In this document: piece after piece, positions 1-10,200 of the stretch
Layout of the letters: the number at the start of each line of letters is the position of its first letter
Position numbering within the stretch: the first letter of the stretch is position 1
Source of the DNA: Microbacteriaceae bacterium MWH-Ta3
GTDB lineage: Bacteria > Actinomycetota > Actinomycetes > Actinomycetales > Microbacteriaceae
Direction of reading: 5' to 3'
DNA length: 64,000 nucleotides
Assembly (NCBI GenBank): GCA_003053925.1
Contig: QBKD01000001.1
Span: 62,001-126,000 of the forward strand
The notes under the pieces: generated by a model
The model's input: the letters and a program-made list of their open reading frames with translations, nothing else
What the model was told of the DNA's origin: nothing
Database searches by the model: none
Program-made: the position numbers and the translations under genes

Positions 1-1
1 G

Positions 2-406
2 GCAGGCCCCATCCCCGCTGTGGCAAACAAAACCCCCGCGGCCGCCACAAAGCTTCTGACCGATGCCGGACTTCTGGTTTCCGAGACCACCGTCAGTGAA
101 TTCCACGACACCATTGGCAAGGGAAAGGTTATTCGCGTCGAGGCGGCGAACCCACTGAGCCCCGGTGACACGGTCACGTTGGTGATATCCAAGGGCCCCG
201 AATTGGTGATGATTCCCGAGGTGTCGGGCCTGACGATTAAGTCGGCAAAGGAATTGCTGGAATCCCTGGGATTTGCTGTCGAAGTGAACACCGATATTCC
301 CGAATCGTTCTGGGGAGATGCCTTCGCGCAGGCCGTATCTCTCGAACCCGCTTCCGGATTGATGGCTCCGCGCGGATCGACCATCGTTATCAACGGGGTG
401 TTCTAA
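2..406 (+). CDS. Serine/threonine protein kinase, C-terminal PASTA region (5'-truncated)
   Basis: This is the last 134 codons of a gene that begins before the window; the frame is already open at base 2. Two PASTA-type units are visible, one starting near GPIPAVANK and one near LVMIPEVSG, each with the P-x-V, A-x-x-x-L and G-F/L pattern of extracellular peptidoglycan-binding PASTA domains. The downstream neighbours (aroG, plsC, ROK kinase, fadD) match the order around the PknL-type kinase locus of Actinobacteria, so this is probably a membrane-anchored Ser/Thr kinase sensing the wall. The kinase domain itself is not in the window, so that part is inferred from synteny and PASTA content. Confidence 0.8.
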   Translation, partial: AGPIPAVANKTPAAATKLLTDAGLLVSETTVSEFHDTIGKGKVIRVEAANPLSPGDTVTLVISKGPELVMIPEVSGLTIKSAKELLESLGFAVEVNTDIPESFWGDAFAQAVSLEPASGLMAPRGSTIVINGVF

Positions 407-438
407 AGCCCCTCACCTCAGACGGTTCGGGGCTTTAG
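403..438. terminator. Bidirectional terminator hairpin
   Basis: A 10-bp perfect inverted repeat (CTAAAGCCCC / GGGGCTTTAG) with a 16-base loop sits between two convergent genes and includes the kinase stop codon. The A/T-rich outer ends suit intrinsic termination in both directions. Confidence 0.7.
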
Positions 439-466
439 CGAGTCGTCGATTCGACGAACAACGGTT

Positions 467-1831
467 CTATCGCGCCGCCAGTTCCTCGGCGACAAGGAAG
501 GCCAGCTCAAGCGACTGCTTGTGGTTCAGGCGAGGGTCACACAATGACTCGTACCGAGTCGCCAGCGTGTTTTCATCAATCATTTCCGCACCGCCCAGGC
601 ATTCGGTCACGTCATCGCCCGTGAGCTCGACATGTAAACCGCCGGGGAATGTACCTACAGCGCGGTGTGCTTCGAAGAATCCCTTGACCTCATCGACGAC
701 ATCGTCGAAACGACGGGTTTTAAATCCATTAGGCGTCGTCATGCCGTTTCCGTGCATCGGGTCCGTGATCCACAGCGGCAGCGCATCGCTGGACTGTGCG
801 GCTTCGAGCAACGGAGGCAGAGCATCGCGAATCTTGCCCGCACCCATACGCGTGATGAACGTCAGTCGGCCTGGCTCGCGGTTCGGGTCGAGCTTGTCAA
901 TCAGGCGCAGCATGTCATCGGGCGTCGTCGACGGGCCCAATTTCACGCCAATGGGGTTCTGGATGCGCGAGAAGAAATCTACGTGTGCACCGTCTAGCTC
1001 ACGCGTGCGTTCGCCGATCCAGACGAAGTGCGTCGAGGTGTCATACGCCAGACCCGTGCGCGAATCGATACGCGTCAGAGGTCGTTCGTAATCCATGAGA
1101 AGGCCCTCGTGGCTGGCGAAAAATTCGACGCGCGTGAGTTCGTCGAAGTTGGCGCCCGCCGCGGCCATGAACTTGATGGCCTTATCGATTTCGCCCGCAA
1201 GTTTTTCGTAACGCTTGTTCGCCGGGTTCTCGGCAAAGCCTTTGTTCCACGAGTGCACCTCGCGCAGGTCGGCAAAGCCACCCTGAGTGAAGGCGCGGAT
1301 GAGGTTCAGCGTCGAGGCCGACGTGTGGTAACCCTGCACCATGCGCTGCGGGTTGGCGCGACGCGACTCCGGCGTGAAGTCGTATCCGTTGACAATGTCT
1401 CCGCGGTAGGCAGGAAGAGTGATGTCGCCACGTGTTTCGGAATCGCTCGATCGTGGCTTGGCGAACTGGCCGGCCATACGACCCATCTTGACGACGGGCA
1501 TCGACGCGCCGTACGTCAGGACAACGGCCATCTGCAGGATTGTCTTAACACGGTTGCGAATCTTGTCCGCAGTTGCACCGTCAAAGGTTTCCGCACAGTC
1601 ACCACCCTGCAGCAGGAATGCATCGCCGCGAGCCGCACGAGCCAATCGAGTCTTCAGCATGTCCACCTCGCCCGCGAATACCAGCGGCGGCAGCTTGGAC
1701 AACTCGGCCGTTACCGCACGGACCTCGTCCAAGTCGTCCCAGCTGGGCTGCTGCTTGATGGGCAACGAACGCCACGCGTCCAGGCCCGCAAGAACATCAG
1801 AGGTGGCGGCGTTGGCTTGGGCGTCGGTCAC
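467..1831 (-). CDS. aroG: Class II 3-deoxy-7-phosphoheptulonate (DAHP) synthase
   Basis: It condenses phosphoenolpyruvate and erythrose 4-phosphate in the first step of the shikimate pathway. The 454-residue length and the motifs QGGDCAETF (about residues 75-83, with the metal-ligand Cys79), KMGRMAGQFAKPRSSD (115-130), WIGERTR and HGNGMT are those of the plant-like class II enzyme, not the AroF/G/H class I type. The start is a GTG at 1831, chosen because AAAGGA lies six bases upstream. plsC lies 26 bases upstream in the same direction. In Actinobacteria this enzyme may bind chorismate mutase and be feedback regulated, but nothing in this sequence shows that directly. Confidence 0.97.
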   Translation of the reverse strand: MTDAQANAATSDVLAGLDAWRSLPIKQQPSWDDLDEVRAVTAELSKLPPLVFAGEVDMLKTRLARAARGDAFLLQGGDCAETFDGATADKIRNRVKTILQMAVVLTYGASMPVVKMGRMAGQFAKPRSSDSETRGDITLPAYRGDIVNGYDFTPESRRANPQRMVQGYHTSASTLNLIRAFTQGGFADLREVHSWNKGFAENPANKRYEKLAGEIDKAIKFMAAAGANFDELTRVEFFASHEGLLMDYERPLTRIDSRTGLAYDTSTHFVWIGERTRELDGAHVDFFSRIQNPIGVKLGPSTTPDDMLRLIDKLDPNREPGRLTFITRMGAGKIRDALPPLLEAAQSSDALPLWITDPMHGNGMTTPNGFKTRRFDDVVDEVKGFFEAHRAVGTFPGGLHVELTGDDVTECLGGAEMIDENTLATRYESLCDPRLNHKQSLELAFLVAEELAAR

Positions 1832-1857
1832 AGTAATCCTTTGTTAAAAGCGTGGTT

Positions 1858-2556
1858 CTAGCCTACTTGAGGCGGGCGCGTTGCGTGGCGCGCTCGAGCG
1901 GCCGATGCATATTCATCGACATATTCCTGACCAGACAACGCGGCAAGTTCGTGAACGATTTCATCGGTGATTGCGCGCAAAACGAATCGATCGCCCTCAT
2001 ACCCCTCAAATCGAGTGAAATCCAATGGCTGCCCGAATACCACACCGACGCGGCGAACCTTAGGCATGGATGCACCGATGGGCATGACCTTGTCGGTGTC
2101 GATCATGGCCACGGGGATGATGGGAACGTGCGCTTCGAGCACCATGCGGGCGATTCCCGTGCGTCCACGATACAAACGGCCATCGGGGCTTCGGGTTCCC
2201 TCGGGGTAGATTCCCAGAAGTTTGCCATCAGCCAGCGCCCGAAGTCCTGTGTTCAGAGACGCCTCGGAGGCCTTGCCTCCCGATCGATCGATGGGGAGCT
2301 GGCCTGCCGCACGGAAGAACAATCGGATGAAGAATCCCTTGATTCCACGGCCGGTGAAGTAATCGCTTTTTGCGAGGAAGACCACCGGTCGGTTCAGAAC
2401 GAGAGGCAGAAATATGGAGTCGACGAACGACAGGTGGTTGCTTGCCAGAATCGCAGGTCCCTCGGTGGGCACGTTTTCCAGACCCTTGACCCACGGCCGA
2501 AATGCGCTGGTGAGAATCGGGCCGAGCACGAGGTTTTTAACGATCCAATAGAACAT
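1858..2556 (-). CDS. 1-acyl-sn-glycerol-3-phosphate acyltransferase family protein
   Basis: A 232-residue PlsC-family acyltransferase. The catalytic H-x4-D box is NHLSFVD with His41 and Asp46, and the glycerol-phosphate binding box is YPEGTRSPDG near 117-126. Such enzymes make phosphatidate, or acylate related lipid acceptors, at the inner face of the membrane; the exact acceptor cannot be told from sequence. The ATG at 2556 follows AGGGGTC. The ROK kinase gene ends only nine bases upstream, so the ROK, plsC and aroG genes are probably co-transcribed. Confidence 0.92.
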   Translation of the reverse strand: MFYWIVKNLVLGPILTSAFRPWVKGLENVPTEGPAILASNHLSFVDSIFLPLVLNRPVVFLAKSDYFTGRGIKGFFIRLFFRAAGQLPIDRSGGKASEASLNTGLRALADGKLLGIYPEGTRSPDGRLYRGRTGIARMVLEAHVPIIPVAMIDTDKVMPIGASMPKVRRVGVVFGQPLDFTRFEGYEGDRFVLRAITDEIVHELAALSGQEYVDEYASAARARHATRPPQVG

Positions 2557-2565
2557 TGACGACCC

Positions 2566-3504
2566 CTAGTGGTGCGTTCCGAGCGACGATCGCGCCAAGT
2601 CGGCCGCACCGATTAACCCGGCTTCGCCCGACATCGCCGCAATTTTGATTTCGGCGATGGGGCGACGTCCCGATGCCGAGACTGCAGATTCAAAGGAGCG
2701 GCGAATGGGTCCCAGAAGTGGCTCGCCCACGGCCGAAACACCGCCGCCAATCACGAAAAGCTCGGGGTCGAGTACGGCTTGTAATACCGCGCAGGCCTTG
2801 CCCAGTTCCGCGCCAACATCACTCAATGCGCCCAATGCGCCCTCGTCACCGGCCTCGACAAGTTCGATGAATCCATCTGCGGTAATCTCACCCGCTCGAT
2901 CGATGAGATCTTGCAGGCCACCGCCATCGCGTTCGGCGCGACCATGCGCATATCGCTGCAGCGCGCGACCGGATGCGTACTGCTCGATACATCCGCGTGC
3001 ACCACACGCGCATTCCAGGCCACCCGGGTGCACACAAATGTGCCCCAATTCCGCAGCCGAGCCAAACCCGCCACGGAATACTGATCCGCCGGCAATGATC
3101 GCTCCCCCGACGCCCGTGCCGATAGTCAACATCGTCATGTGCGCCACGCCTCGACCCGCACCGAACCGATGTTCGGCCCAGCCCGCAGCATTCGCGTCGT
3201 TCTCGATCAACACCGGCAGGTCCGTGCGCTCGGCAAACAGTTGCGCAACGGGCACATCGTGCCAGTCAATGTTCGGCGCGATGCGCACATTTTCCCGCGT
3301 AATGTCCACAAATCCGGGGATTGCGATGCCCACCGCAACGGGCTCGTATCCCACCGATAATTCCTCGACCATTATGGCCACGGCGTCGATGATTTCCGGA
3401 CCAGCAGGCGTATCAATTCGCGCCTGCGCGACGATGTCGCCCTCGGCCGTGACGACGCCACCGGCGATTTTCGTCCCGCCAATATCAATTCCAATTGCAT
3501 GCAC
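2566..3504 (-). CDS. ROK-family sugar kinase, probably glucokinase
   Basis: A 312-residue ROK protein. The N-terminal phosphate loop DIGGTK (7-12), the catalytic Asp in ENDANAA (Asp103) and the zinc motif formed by His155, Cys165, Cys167 and Cys172 are intact. The segment around CACGARGCIEQYASG closely follows actinobacterial GlkA-type glucokinases, so ATP-dependent phosphorylation of glucose to glucose 6-phosphate is the best guess. The start is a GTG at 3504 with no clear ribosome binding site. The gene is divergent from fadD across 83 bases and lies nine bases before plsC. Another sugar or N-acetylmannosamine specificity cannot be excluded. Confidence 0.88.
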   Translation of the reverse strand: MHAIGIDIGGTKIAGGVVTAEGDIVAQARIDTPAGPEIIDAVAIMVEELSVGYEPVAVGIAIPGFVDITRENVRIAPNIDWHDVPVAQLFAERTDLPVLIENDANAAGWAEHRFGAGRGVAHMTMLTIGTGVGGAIIAGGSVFRGGFGSAAELGHICVHPGGLECACGARGCIEQYASGRALQRYAHGRAERDGGGLQDLIDRAGEITADGFIELVEAGDEGALGALSDVGAELGKACAVLQAVLDPELFVIGGGVSAVGEPLLGPIRRSFESAVSASGRRPIAEIKIAAMSGEAGLIGAADLARSSLGTHH

Positions 3505-3587
3505 GACAGAAGTCTACGGTTCACCTTGGGAAGGCCCGTAACGACCAGTAGAGTAAGGGGCAACCTACCGGCAACAAAGGAGTATCC

Positions 3588-5417
3588 GTGAACGAGTCCC
3601 GCACGCCCATCCTCATTCCCCACGTGCCATCGGATAACATCACCGACCTTTTGGAAAACCGGTTTATTCAGACTCCTGATCTTCCGATCTTCAGCCTTCC
3701 CCAAAATGATGGCTCGTGGTCGAACGTGTCTGTCGCAGAATTCCGCCGCCAAGTCATTGCGCTGGCCAAGGGCTTTATCGCCGCGGGTATCAAGCCCGGC
3801 GACAAGGTGGGCATGATGTGCAAGGTGCGCTACGAGTGGACGCTCATTGACTTTGCAATGTTCTATGCCGGAGCCACACTTGTCCCCGTCTATGAAACCT
3901 CGGCGTCCTCACAAATTGCCTACACACTGCAAGATTCGGGTGCCATCGCACTCATTGTGGAAACAGCGGAATACTTCCAGCGATTCGATGAGGCGCGCCC
4001 CGAGCTCCCCGGGATCAGCACGGTATGGCAGTTGCACCTTGACGACATTGCCAAATTAATGGAGGCTGGTCGCTCCGTCTCGGATGCCGACGTCGACAAG
4101 CGTCGAACCCATGCGCAGTCACGCGATTTAGCCACCCTCATCTACACGTCGGGATCGACGGGTCAGCCCAAGGGATGCATGCTGAGCCACGGCAACTTCG
4201 TCGACACCATCCGCAATTCGTCGCTCGCGTTAGACGAGGTCGTCAGCATGCCGGGCGCATCGACCCTGTTGTTCATTACGGCCGCACACATTTTCGCCCG
4301 ATTCATTGCAATCCTCTGCGTGCACGCCGGCGTTCGTGTTGGCCACCAGCCTGACACCAAACTCCTGCTGCCATCACTGGGCAGCTTCAAGCCCACGTTC
4401 CTCCTGGCCGTTCCGCGAGTATTCGAGAAGGTATACAACGCATCCGAACAGAAGGCGGAAGCTGCGGGCAAGGGCGCCATCTTCCGCAAGGCTGCCGCAA
4501 CGGCCATTGCGTATTCGCGTGCACTCGATGCTGGACACGTCCCCTTGGGTCTGCGTCTGCAGTTCACCGTGTTGGACAAACTAGTCTTGTCAAAGCTTCG
4601 GGCCGCACTGGGCGGCAAGGTCGTGTACGCCATCAGTGGCTCGGCGCCTCTGGGCAACCGCTTGGGACACTTCTACCGCAGCCTCGGCTTCCGCGTACTC
4701 GAGGGATACGGGCTCACCGAGACCACTGCCCCCGCCACCATGAATCTTGCCGACAAGTACAAGATTGGTACCGTGGGTCCGGCGCTGCCCGGCGTCGAAA
4801 TCAAAATTGATACGGATGGCGAAGTGCTCGTCAAGGGAATCGATGTCTTCCAGGGCTACTGGCACAACGATAAGGCAACCGCCGAGGCCTTCCAGGATGG
4901 CTGGTTCCGCACGGGAGACATCGGGTCATTGGACGAGGACGGCTACCTCACCATCACCGGGCGCAAGAAGGAAATCATTGTGACCGCGGGTGGCAAGAAC
5001 GTGGCACCGCCGGTCTTGGAGGACCCGATTCGGTCGAACCTGTTGGTCGGTCAGTGCGTCGTTGTTGGCGACCGTCGCCCGTTCGTGGCCGCACTCATCA
5101 CCCTTGACACCGAAATGCTGCCCGTGTGGTTGCACAACGTGGGGCTGGACCCCAACATGAGCCTGGCCGAAGCCGCGACGCACCCCAAGGTCCTGGCAGA
5201 AATCCAGACTGCGGTCGATCGGGCCAACAAGCGGGTCTCCCGCGCGGAATCGATCCGCAAGTTTGTCGTTCTGCCGACAGAGTTCACCGAGGCGAGCGGA
5301 CATCTCACCCCGAAGATGAGCATTAAGCGCTCGGTGATTGTTGCCGACTTCGCCGACGCCATCGATGACCTGTACAGTGACACTCCCGAGACCAAGGAAA
5401 TGGCGCTTACCGACTAA
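3588..5417 (+). CDS. AMP-dependent long-chain fatty acid-CoA ligase
   Basis: A 609-residue adenylate-forming enzyme of the FadD15-like type that activates long-chain fatty acids to acyl-CoA. The AMP/P-loop motif TLIYTSGSTGQPKG is near 183-196, GYGLTETTAP is the adenine-binding motif, GWFRTGD lies before the hinge, and GRKKEIIVTAGGKNVAP holds the hinge and C-terminal domain start. The GTG start at 3588 is preceded by AAAGGAG with five bases between. The position next to plsC and a ROK kinase matches the syntenic fadD15 region of mycobacteria. It ends against a strong hairpin shared with the convergent def gene. Confidence 0.94.
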   Translation: MNESRTPILIPHVPSDNITDLLENRFIQTPDLPIFSLPQNDGSWSNVSVAEFRRQVIALAKGFIAAGIKPGDKVGMMCKVRYEWTLIDFAMFYAGATLVPVYETSASSQIAYTLQDSGAIALIVETAEYFQRFDEARPELPGISTVWQLHLDDIAKLMEAGRSVSDADVDKRRTHAQSRDLATLIYTSGSTGQPKGCMLSHGNFVDTIRNSSLALDEVVSMPGASTLLFITAAHIFARFIAILCVHAGVRVGHQPDTKLLLPSLGSFKPTFLLAVPRVFEKVYNASEQKAEAAGKGAIFRKAAATAIAYSRALDAGHVPLGLRLQFTVLDKLVLSKLRAALGGKVVYAISGSAPLGNRLGHFYRSLGFRVLEGYGLTETTAPATMNLADKYKIGTVGPALPGVEIKIDTDGEVLVKGIDVFQGYWHNDKATAEAFQDGWFRTGDIGSLDEDGYLTITGRKKEIIVTAGGKNVAPPVLEDPIRSNLLVGQCVVVGDRRPFVAALITLDTEMLPVWLHNVGLDPNMSLAEAATHPKVLAEIQTAVDRANKRVSRAESIRKFVVLPTEFTEASGHLTPKMSIKRSVIVADFADAIDDLYSDTPETKEMALTD

Positions 5418-5421
5418 CCGC

Positions 5422-5463
5422 GGTTCCGCCACTCATCGCGATTCCTGAATTAGTGGCGGAACC
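5422..5463. terminator. Bidirectional terminator overlapping the def stop codon
   Basis: A perfect 12-bp inverted repeat (GGTTCCGCCACT / AGTGGCGGAACC) with an 18-base loop separates convergent fadD and def. The right arm carries the last codons and stop of def. No long T-run follows. Confidence 0.6.
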
Positions 5464-5947
5464 AGCTGGCGGCGCGAATCTGGCGCATCGCATCGCGCTT
5501 CAGTTCGGGATCGAGCCCCTCGATGTACAACACGCCGTCAAGGTGATCGGTCTCGTGTTGAAGCGCCTGCGCCAAGAGCCCCTCGCCAGCGAGTTCCAGC
5601 GGATTGCCTTTCAGATCGATTCCCGTCACACGTGCCCACGGAAAACGGCGGCGCTTGTAGGTGAAACCGGGTACCGACAGGCAGCCTTCGTCGACCAACT
5701 GGGCCTCGCCACGAACCTCGACCAGCACGGGATTCAGGATGTACCCAATGACACCATCAACGTTGTAACTGAAGGCGCGAAGACCCACCCCAATCTGAGG
5801 CGCAGCGACACCCGCACGTCCCGGAAGCGCAACACTATCGAGCAGGTCGCGAACGAGCGCGTGGGTCCCTTCGGTGATCGTGTGAATCGAATCCGACGCG
5901 CTGCGCAAGACAGGGTCGCCAAAGAGGCGGATGTCGCGTGCAGTCAT
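5450..5947 (-). CDS. def: Peptide deformylase
   Basis: It removes the N-formyl group from nascent proteins. The three family motifs are present: AGVAAPQIG (about 45-53, with Val in place of the usual Leu), EGCLSVPG (87-94, metal Cys89) and HETDH (131-135, the HExxH metal site). Reading starts at the ATG at 5947, giving 165 residues; a longer open frame upstream lies inside the preceding gene and carries no family homology. The start overlaps the stop of the MinD-like gene as TAATG, so translation is probably coupled. Confidence 0.95.
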   Translation of the reverse strand: MTARDIRLFGDPVLRSASDSIHTITEGTHALVRDLLDSVALPGRAGVAAPQIGVGLRAFSYNVDGVIGYILNPVLVEVRGEAQLVDEGCLSVPGFTYKRRRFPWARVTGIDLKGNPLELAGEGLLAQALQHETDHLDGVLYIEGLDPELKRDAMRQIRAASWFRH

Positions 5948-7167
5948 TACTTCGTCGGTGCCTGAATTCCCTCGACGACGAGCGCTGCCAGCAGCGTGAC
6001 CGAATCGCGGGTCAGCTTGTTTAGCTTGCCCCACGTAATCACCGAACCCGCAGCAATGTGGTCGTCATAGGGAATGCGCACGACGTCGCGCACCCGTGAA
6101 CGGAAGTGGTTTTCGATTTCATCGAGCTTCACAAGAATGGTTCCCTGCGTTGCCGTGTTCAAGGCCACCACCGAATTCTTGACCAGATCTGAATAACCGT
6201 TGGTCTCGAGCCACGTCAGGGTCTCGGAAGCTAGGCGAGCTTCATCAATCGAACCACCCGACACGATTACCAACGAATTGGCGCGCTGTAGAGTGGGACG
6301 CATCACGGAGTGGACAATGCCCGTACCGCAGTCGGTCAATACGATCGAATAGTACCGCGACGTGATGTCGGCGACGATGTTGTAGTCAAACTCGTCAAAG
6401 GCCTCCGAAAGCGCGGGGTCTGAGTCCGATGCCAAGACATCCAGACGGGTCGCATCTCTCGACACAAATTCCGAGAAATCGGTGAACGAGGAAATCGACG
6501 GTGCCTTGTTGACGACGTCGCGAATCGTGTAGCGTGTCGCGCGCGGAACGCGCTCGGCGAGGGTTCCACGGTCGGGATTGGCATCAATTGCCACAACGCG
6601 GTCTTCACGCATACGGGCCAAGGCCATTCCCAACAGGGTGGTGGTCGTAGTCTTACCCACGCCGCCCTTGCGCGTCAACACGGGCACAAAACGCGCGTTT
6701 CCGGGCAGAGGAACGGCAATACGCGCCTCCAAAGCCTTACGGGCGCGAACCTTCGCTGAATCCCCCATGTTGATCGTGCGGAACGAGGCATTCCACACGG
6801 CGCGACGGAAGGCTCCTTCGGGAGCCGAACGCTTGTCCTTGATGTCGAGCAGACGTTCGTCGGTCAGAAGCGCGGAAGGTTCGGGCAAATCCGATACGCC
6901 TTCGTGACGTCGTGAATACATAGCGGCATCGGCGCGGAATGTCAGCGACGTCTCGGTCCCCGTCGTCACCACGGCATCGGCCGAATTTGCCGAAGCTTCC
7001 GGCAGATCGGTGACCTCGGGAACCTCCGCCGCAGGATCCGCACTGGTCGGCGCGCTGCTGTCCGCAGTCGGTGCCTCGACAGTCGTTTCTGGCTCAACGG
7101 TTACCGCGTCTTCCGACGTCGTAACCTGTTCATTTGCGGCGCCCGCAGACTTCTTTGCCTCAGCCAC
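5947..7167 (-). CDS. MinD/ParA-like P-loop ATPase with long acidic N-terminus
   Basis: A 406-residue protein of the SIMIBI MinD/ParA group. The deviant Walker A motif KGGVGKTTT (about 167-175) is followed by DANPDRGTL, as in actinobacterial MinD-like proteins that stand apart from chromosome-partition ParA. The first 85 residues are rich in Ala, Glu, Thr and Pro and look disordered. Relatives in Actinobacteria occur near secretion and cell-envelope genes, but the specific role is unknown. The GTG start at 7167 has GGAGG six bases upstream. The gene is coupled to def at its 3' end and follows pyc by 51 bases. Confidence 0.8.
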   Translation of the reverse strand: MAEAKKSAGAANEQVTTSEDAVTVEPETTVEAPTADSSAPTSADPAAEVPEVTDLPEASANSADAVVTTGTETSLTFRADAAMYSRRHEGVSDLPEPSALLTDERLLDIKDKRSAPEGAFRRAVWNASFRTINMGDSAKVRARKALEARIAVPLPGNARFVPVLTRKGGVGKTTTTTLLGMALARMREDRVVAIDANPDRGTLAERVPRATRYTIRDVVNKAPSISSFTDFSEFVSRDATRLDVLASDSDPALSEAFDEFDYNIVADITSRYYSIVLTDCGTGIVHSVMRPTLQRANSLVIVSGGSIDEARLASETLTWLETNGYSDLVKNSVVALNTATQGTILVKLDEIENHFRSRVRDVVRIPYDDHIAAGSVITWGKLNKLTRDSVTLLAALVVEGIQAPTK

Positions 7168-7218
7168 GTGGACCTCCGATGTGTAGTGTGTCGACTGCTA
7201 ATTCTACCGAATTTCGGC

Positions 7219-10200
7219 CTACTCGGTCACCGGCTCTAGAACCGCAAGCAGGTCCCCCGGCTCGACCTGCTGTGTTGTGGGGACCACAATACGCGCGACG
7301 CGACCTCGAGTCTGAGCCGTAATGGCCGCCTCCATCTTCATCGCTTCAATGGTGGCAACTACACCACCCACCTCGACGATGTCACCGACCGCGACCTGCA
7401 TGGTGACGACTCCAAGGAACGGAGCGCCGACGTGCGACGCATTCGCCAGATCTGCCTTTTCCGCAACCGAGGCCTGAACTTCGATCGTCTTGTCACGAAT
7501 CAGCAGAGGCCGAAGCTGGCCATTAAGCGTGGCCATGACCGTACGCATACCCTTGTCATCCGGCTCGCTAATTGCCTCGAGCGTGATGAAGAGTGCGACA
7601 CCCTTCTGAATTTCGACCACGTGTTCCACGCCCACCTTGAGCCCATATAGATAGTCGTGTGTGGTGAGAATCGACAGGTCACCGTAGCTCTCGCGCACAG
7701 CGTCGAACTGTTCCGTGGGTTGCGGGAACAACAGGCGGTTGAGCGTGGCGCGACGGGTCAACGAATCCGAATTCAACAGTGCCTCGTCGGCGGGGTCGAG
7801 GTCCTCCTTGACGGGCTTGATCGTGCGACCTGCCAGCACCTTGGTGCGGAAGGGCTCGGGCCATCCACCGGGCAGATCGCCGAGTTCGCCCGCCATGAAT
7901 CCAATAACGGAATCCGGGATGTCGTACTTTTCCGGGTTGTTTTCGAAATCGAGGGGGTCGGCGTTTGCTGCAGCAAGGTGCAGTGCCAAGTCACCCACAA
8001 CCTTCGACGAGGGCGTGACCTTGGTGGGACGGCCCAGAATGCGGTTCGCCTCGGCGTACCAGTCTTCGACCTTCTCGAACTGATCCCCCAGCCCCAACGC
8101 GATTGCCTGCTGGCGAAGGTTCGACAACTGTCCGCCCGGAATCTCGTGCTTGTACACACGACCCGTCGGACCGGGCAGGCCCGACTCGAAGGGCTTGTAC
8201 ATCAGGCGAACGGCTTCCCAATAGGGCTCCAGTGCACTGACAGCGTCGAGAGAAATCCCGGTGTCGCGTTCGGTGTGTGCGAGTGCTGCAACGAGCGCCG
8301 AGGCGCTGGGCTGACTGGTGGTACCGGCCATCGGCGCGCTGGCCACGTCGACCGCATCCACGCCCGCCTCGCTGGCGGCAATCAGAGTCGCCAGCTGACC
8401 ACCCGCGGTGTCGTGGGTGTGCAGGTGTACCGGAATGTCAAAGCGCTCTCGCAGCGCGCGCACCAACGTGGATGCAGCACCGGCACGCAACAGACCCGCC
8501 ATGTCCTTAATGGCAAGGATGTGCGCACCCGATTCCACGATAGATTCCGCCAAGCGCAGGTAGTAATCCAGTGTGTAGATGTCTTCGTCGGGATTTAGCA
8601 GGTCACCCGTGTAGCACAAGGCCACCTCGGCTACCGCACGGTTGGTCTCGAGCACGGCATCAATCGCGGGACGCATCTGATTCACATCGTTCAGCGCGTC
8701 AAAAATTCGGAAGATGTCCACGCCCGTGGCGTCCGCCTCGCGAATGAAGGACTCGGTCACGGCCTTGGGATACGGCGTGTATCCCACCGTGTTGCGACCA
8801 CGAATCAGCGCTTGAATGGCGGTGTTGGGAAGCGCTTCGCGCATTTCCGCCAGGCGCTCCCACGGATCCTCACCCAGGAATCGCAGAGCGACGTCGTAGG
8901 TTGCACCACCCCATGCTTCAACAGACAGCAAATTCGGGGTCAAGCGCGCCACGTGGGGCATGACAGCCACGAGGTCGCGCGTGCGAACACGGGTGGCCAA
9001 CAGGCTCTGGTGGGCGTCGCGGAACGTCGTGTCTGTCACGGCCAAGGCCTTCTGCGCGCGCAGATCCGCTGCAAACGCAACGGGCCCGAGCTCGGCAAGC
9101 CGCTGACGCGAACCTGCGGGAGCCGGAATGGTCAGATCAAGAGTGGGCAATTTCAGGGCGGGATCGATTGTTCCTGCGCCGTCACCGTTGGGTTGGTTGA
9201 CGGTCACCTCGGCAAGGTGCGTGAGGATTCGGGTACCGCGGTCCTGTGAACGACGTGCGCTGACCAGGTGCGGCCGTTCGTCGATGAACGACGTCGACAG
9301 ATCGCCCGCAATGAACGCAGGCTCGTCCAGCAGTGCCTGCAGGAACGGAATGTTGGTCGTTACGCCACGAATACGGAATTCGGCAAGGCCACGTCGAGCG
9401 CGCGCGACAGCGACCGTGAAGTCGCGGCCTCGCGTGGTCATTTTCGCCAGCATGGAATCGAAGTGCGGCGAAATTCGCGCACCCTGAGCGATGCTTCCGC
9501 CATCCAAACGGACGCCGGCGCCGCCGGGCGAACGATAGGTCGAAATGCGGCCCGTGTCGGGACGGAAACCCTGCGTGGGGTCCTCGGTCGTGATGCGGCA
9601 CTGCAGCGCGGCACCGCGCAACACCAGGGTGTCCTGTGACAGGCCCAGATCCGCCAGGGTCTCCCCCGCAGCAATTCGCATCTGCGATTGCACGAGGTCC
9701 ACATCGGTGACCTCCTCGGTCACCGTGTGCTCCACCTGAATTCGGGGGTTCATTTCGATGAACACATGCTGTCCCGCGCGGGGACCCGCGGTGTCCAACA
9801 GGAACTCCACCGTTCCCGCATTGACATAGCCAATGGACTGCGCAAACGCCACGGCATCGCGGTACATTGCCTGGCGAATGGTTTCGTCCAGGTGAGGCGC
9901 GGGCGCAATCTCGACAACCTTTTGGTGGCGACGCTGCACGCTGCAATCGCGCTCGAAAAGGTGCATGGTGTTGCCCACGCCGTCGGCCAGAATTTGAACT
10001 TCGATGTGGCGAGGACGCAAGACTGCTTGCTCGACAAACATTCGACCATCGCCAAAGGCGCTCTCGGCCTCGCGCATGGCGGCCTCCAGAGCCGAGCGCA
10101 GGTCCTCGCGCTTTTCCACGCGGCGCATTCCGCGGCCACCGCCACCCGCCACGGCCTTGGCGAACACAGGGAAGCCAATGGTGTCCGCAAAGGCGATCAG

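Noticed and set aside
1028-1861. Plus-strand open frames across aroG
   Set aside because: They are antisense shadows with no recognisable motif, while aroG is complete on the other strand.
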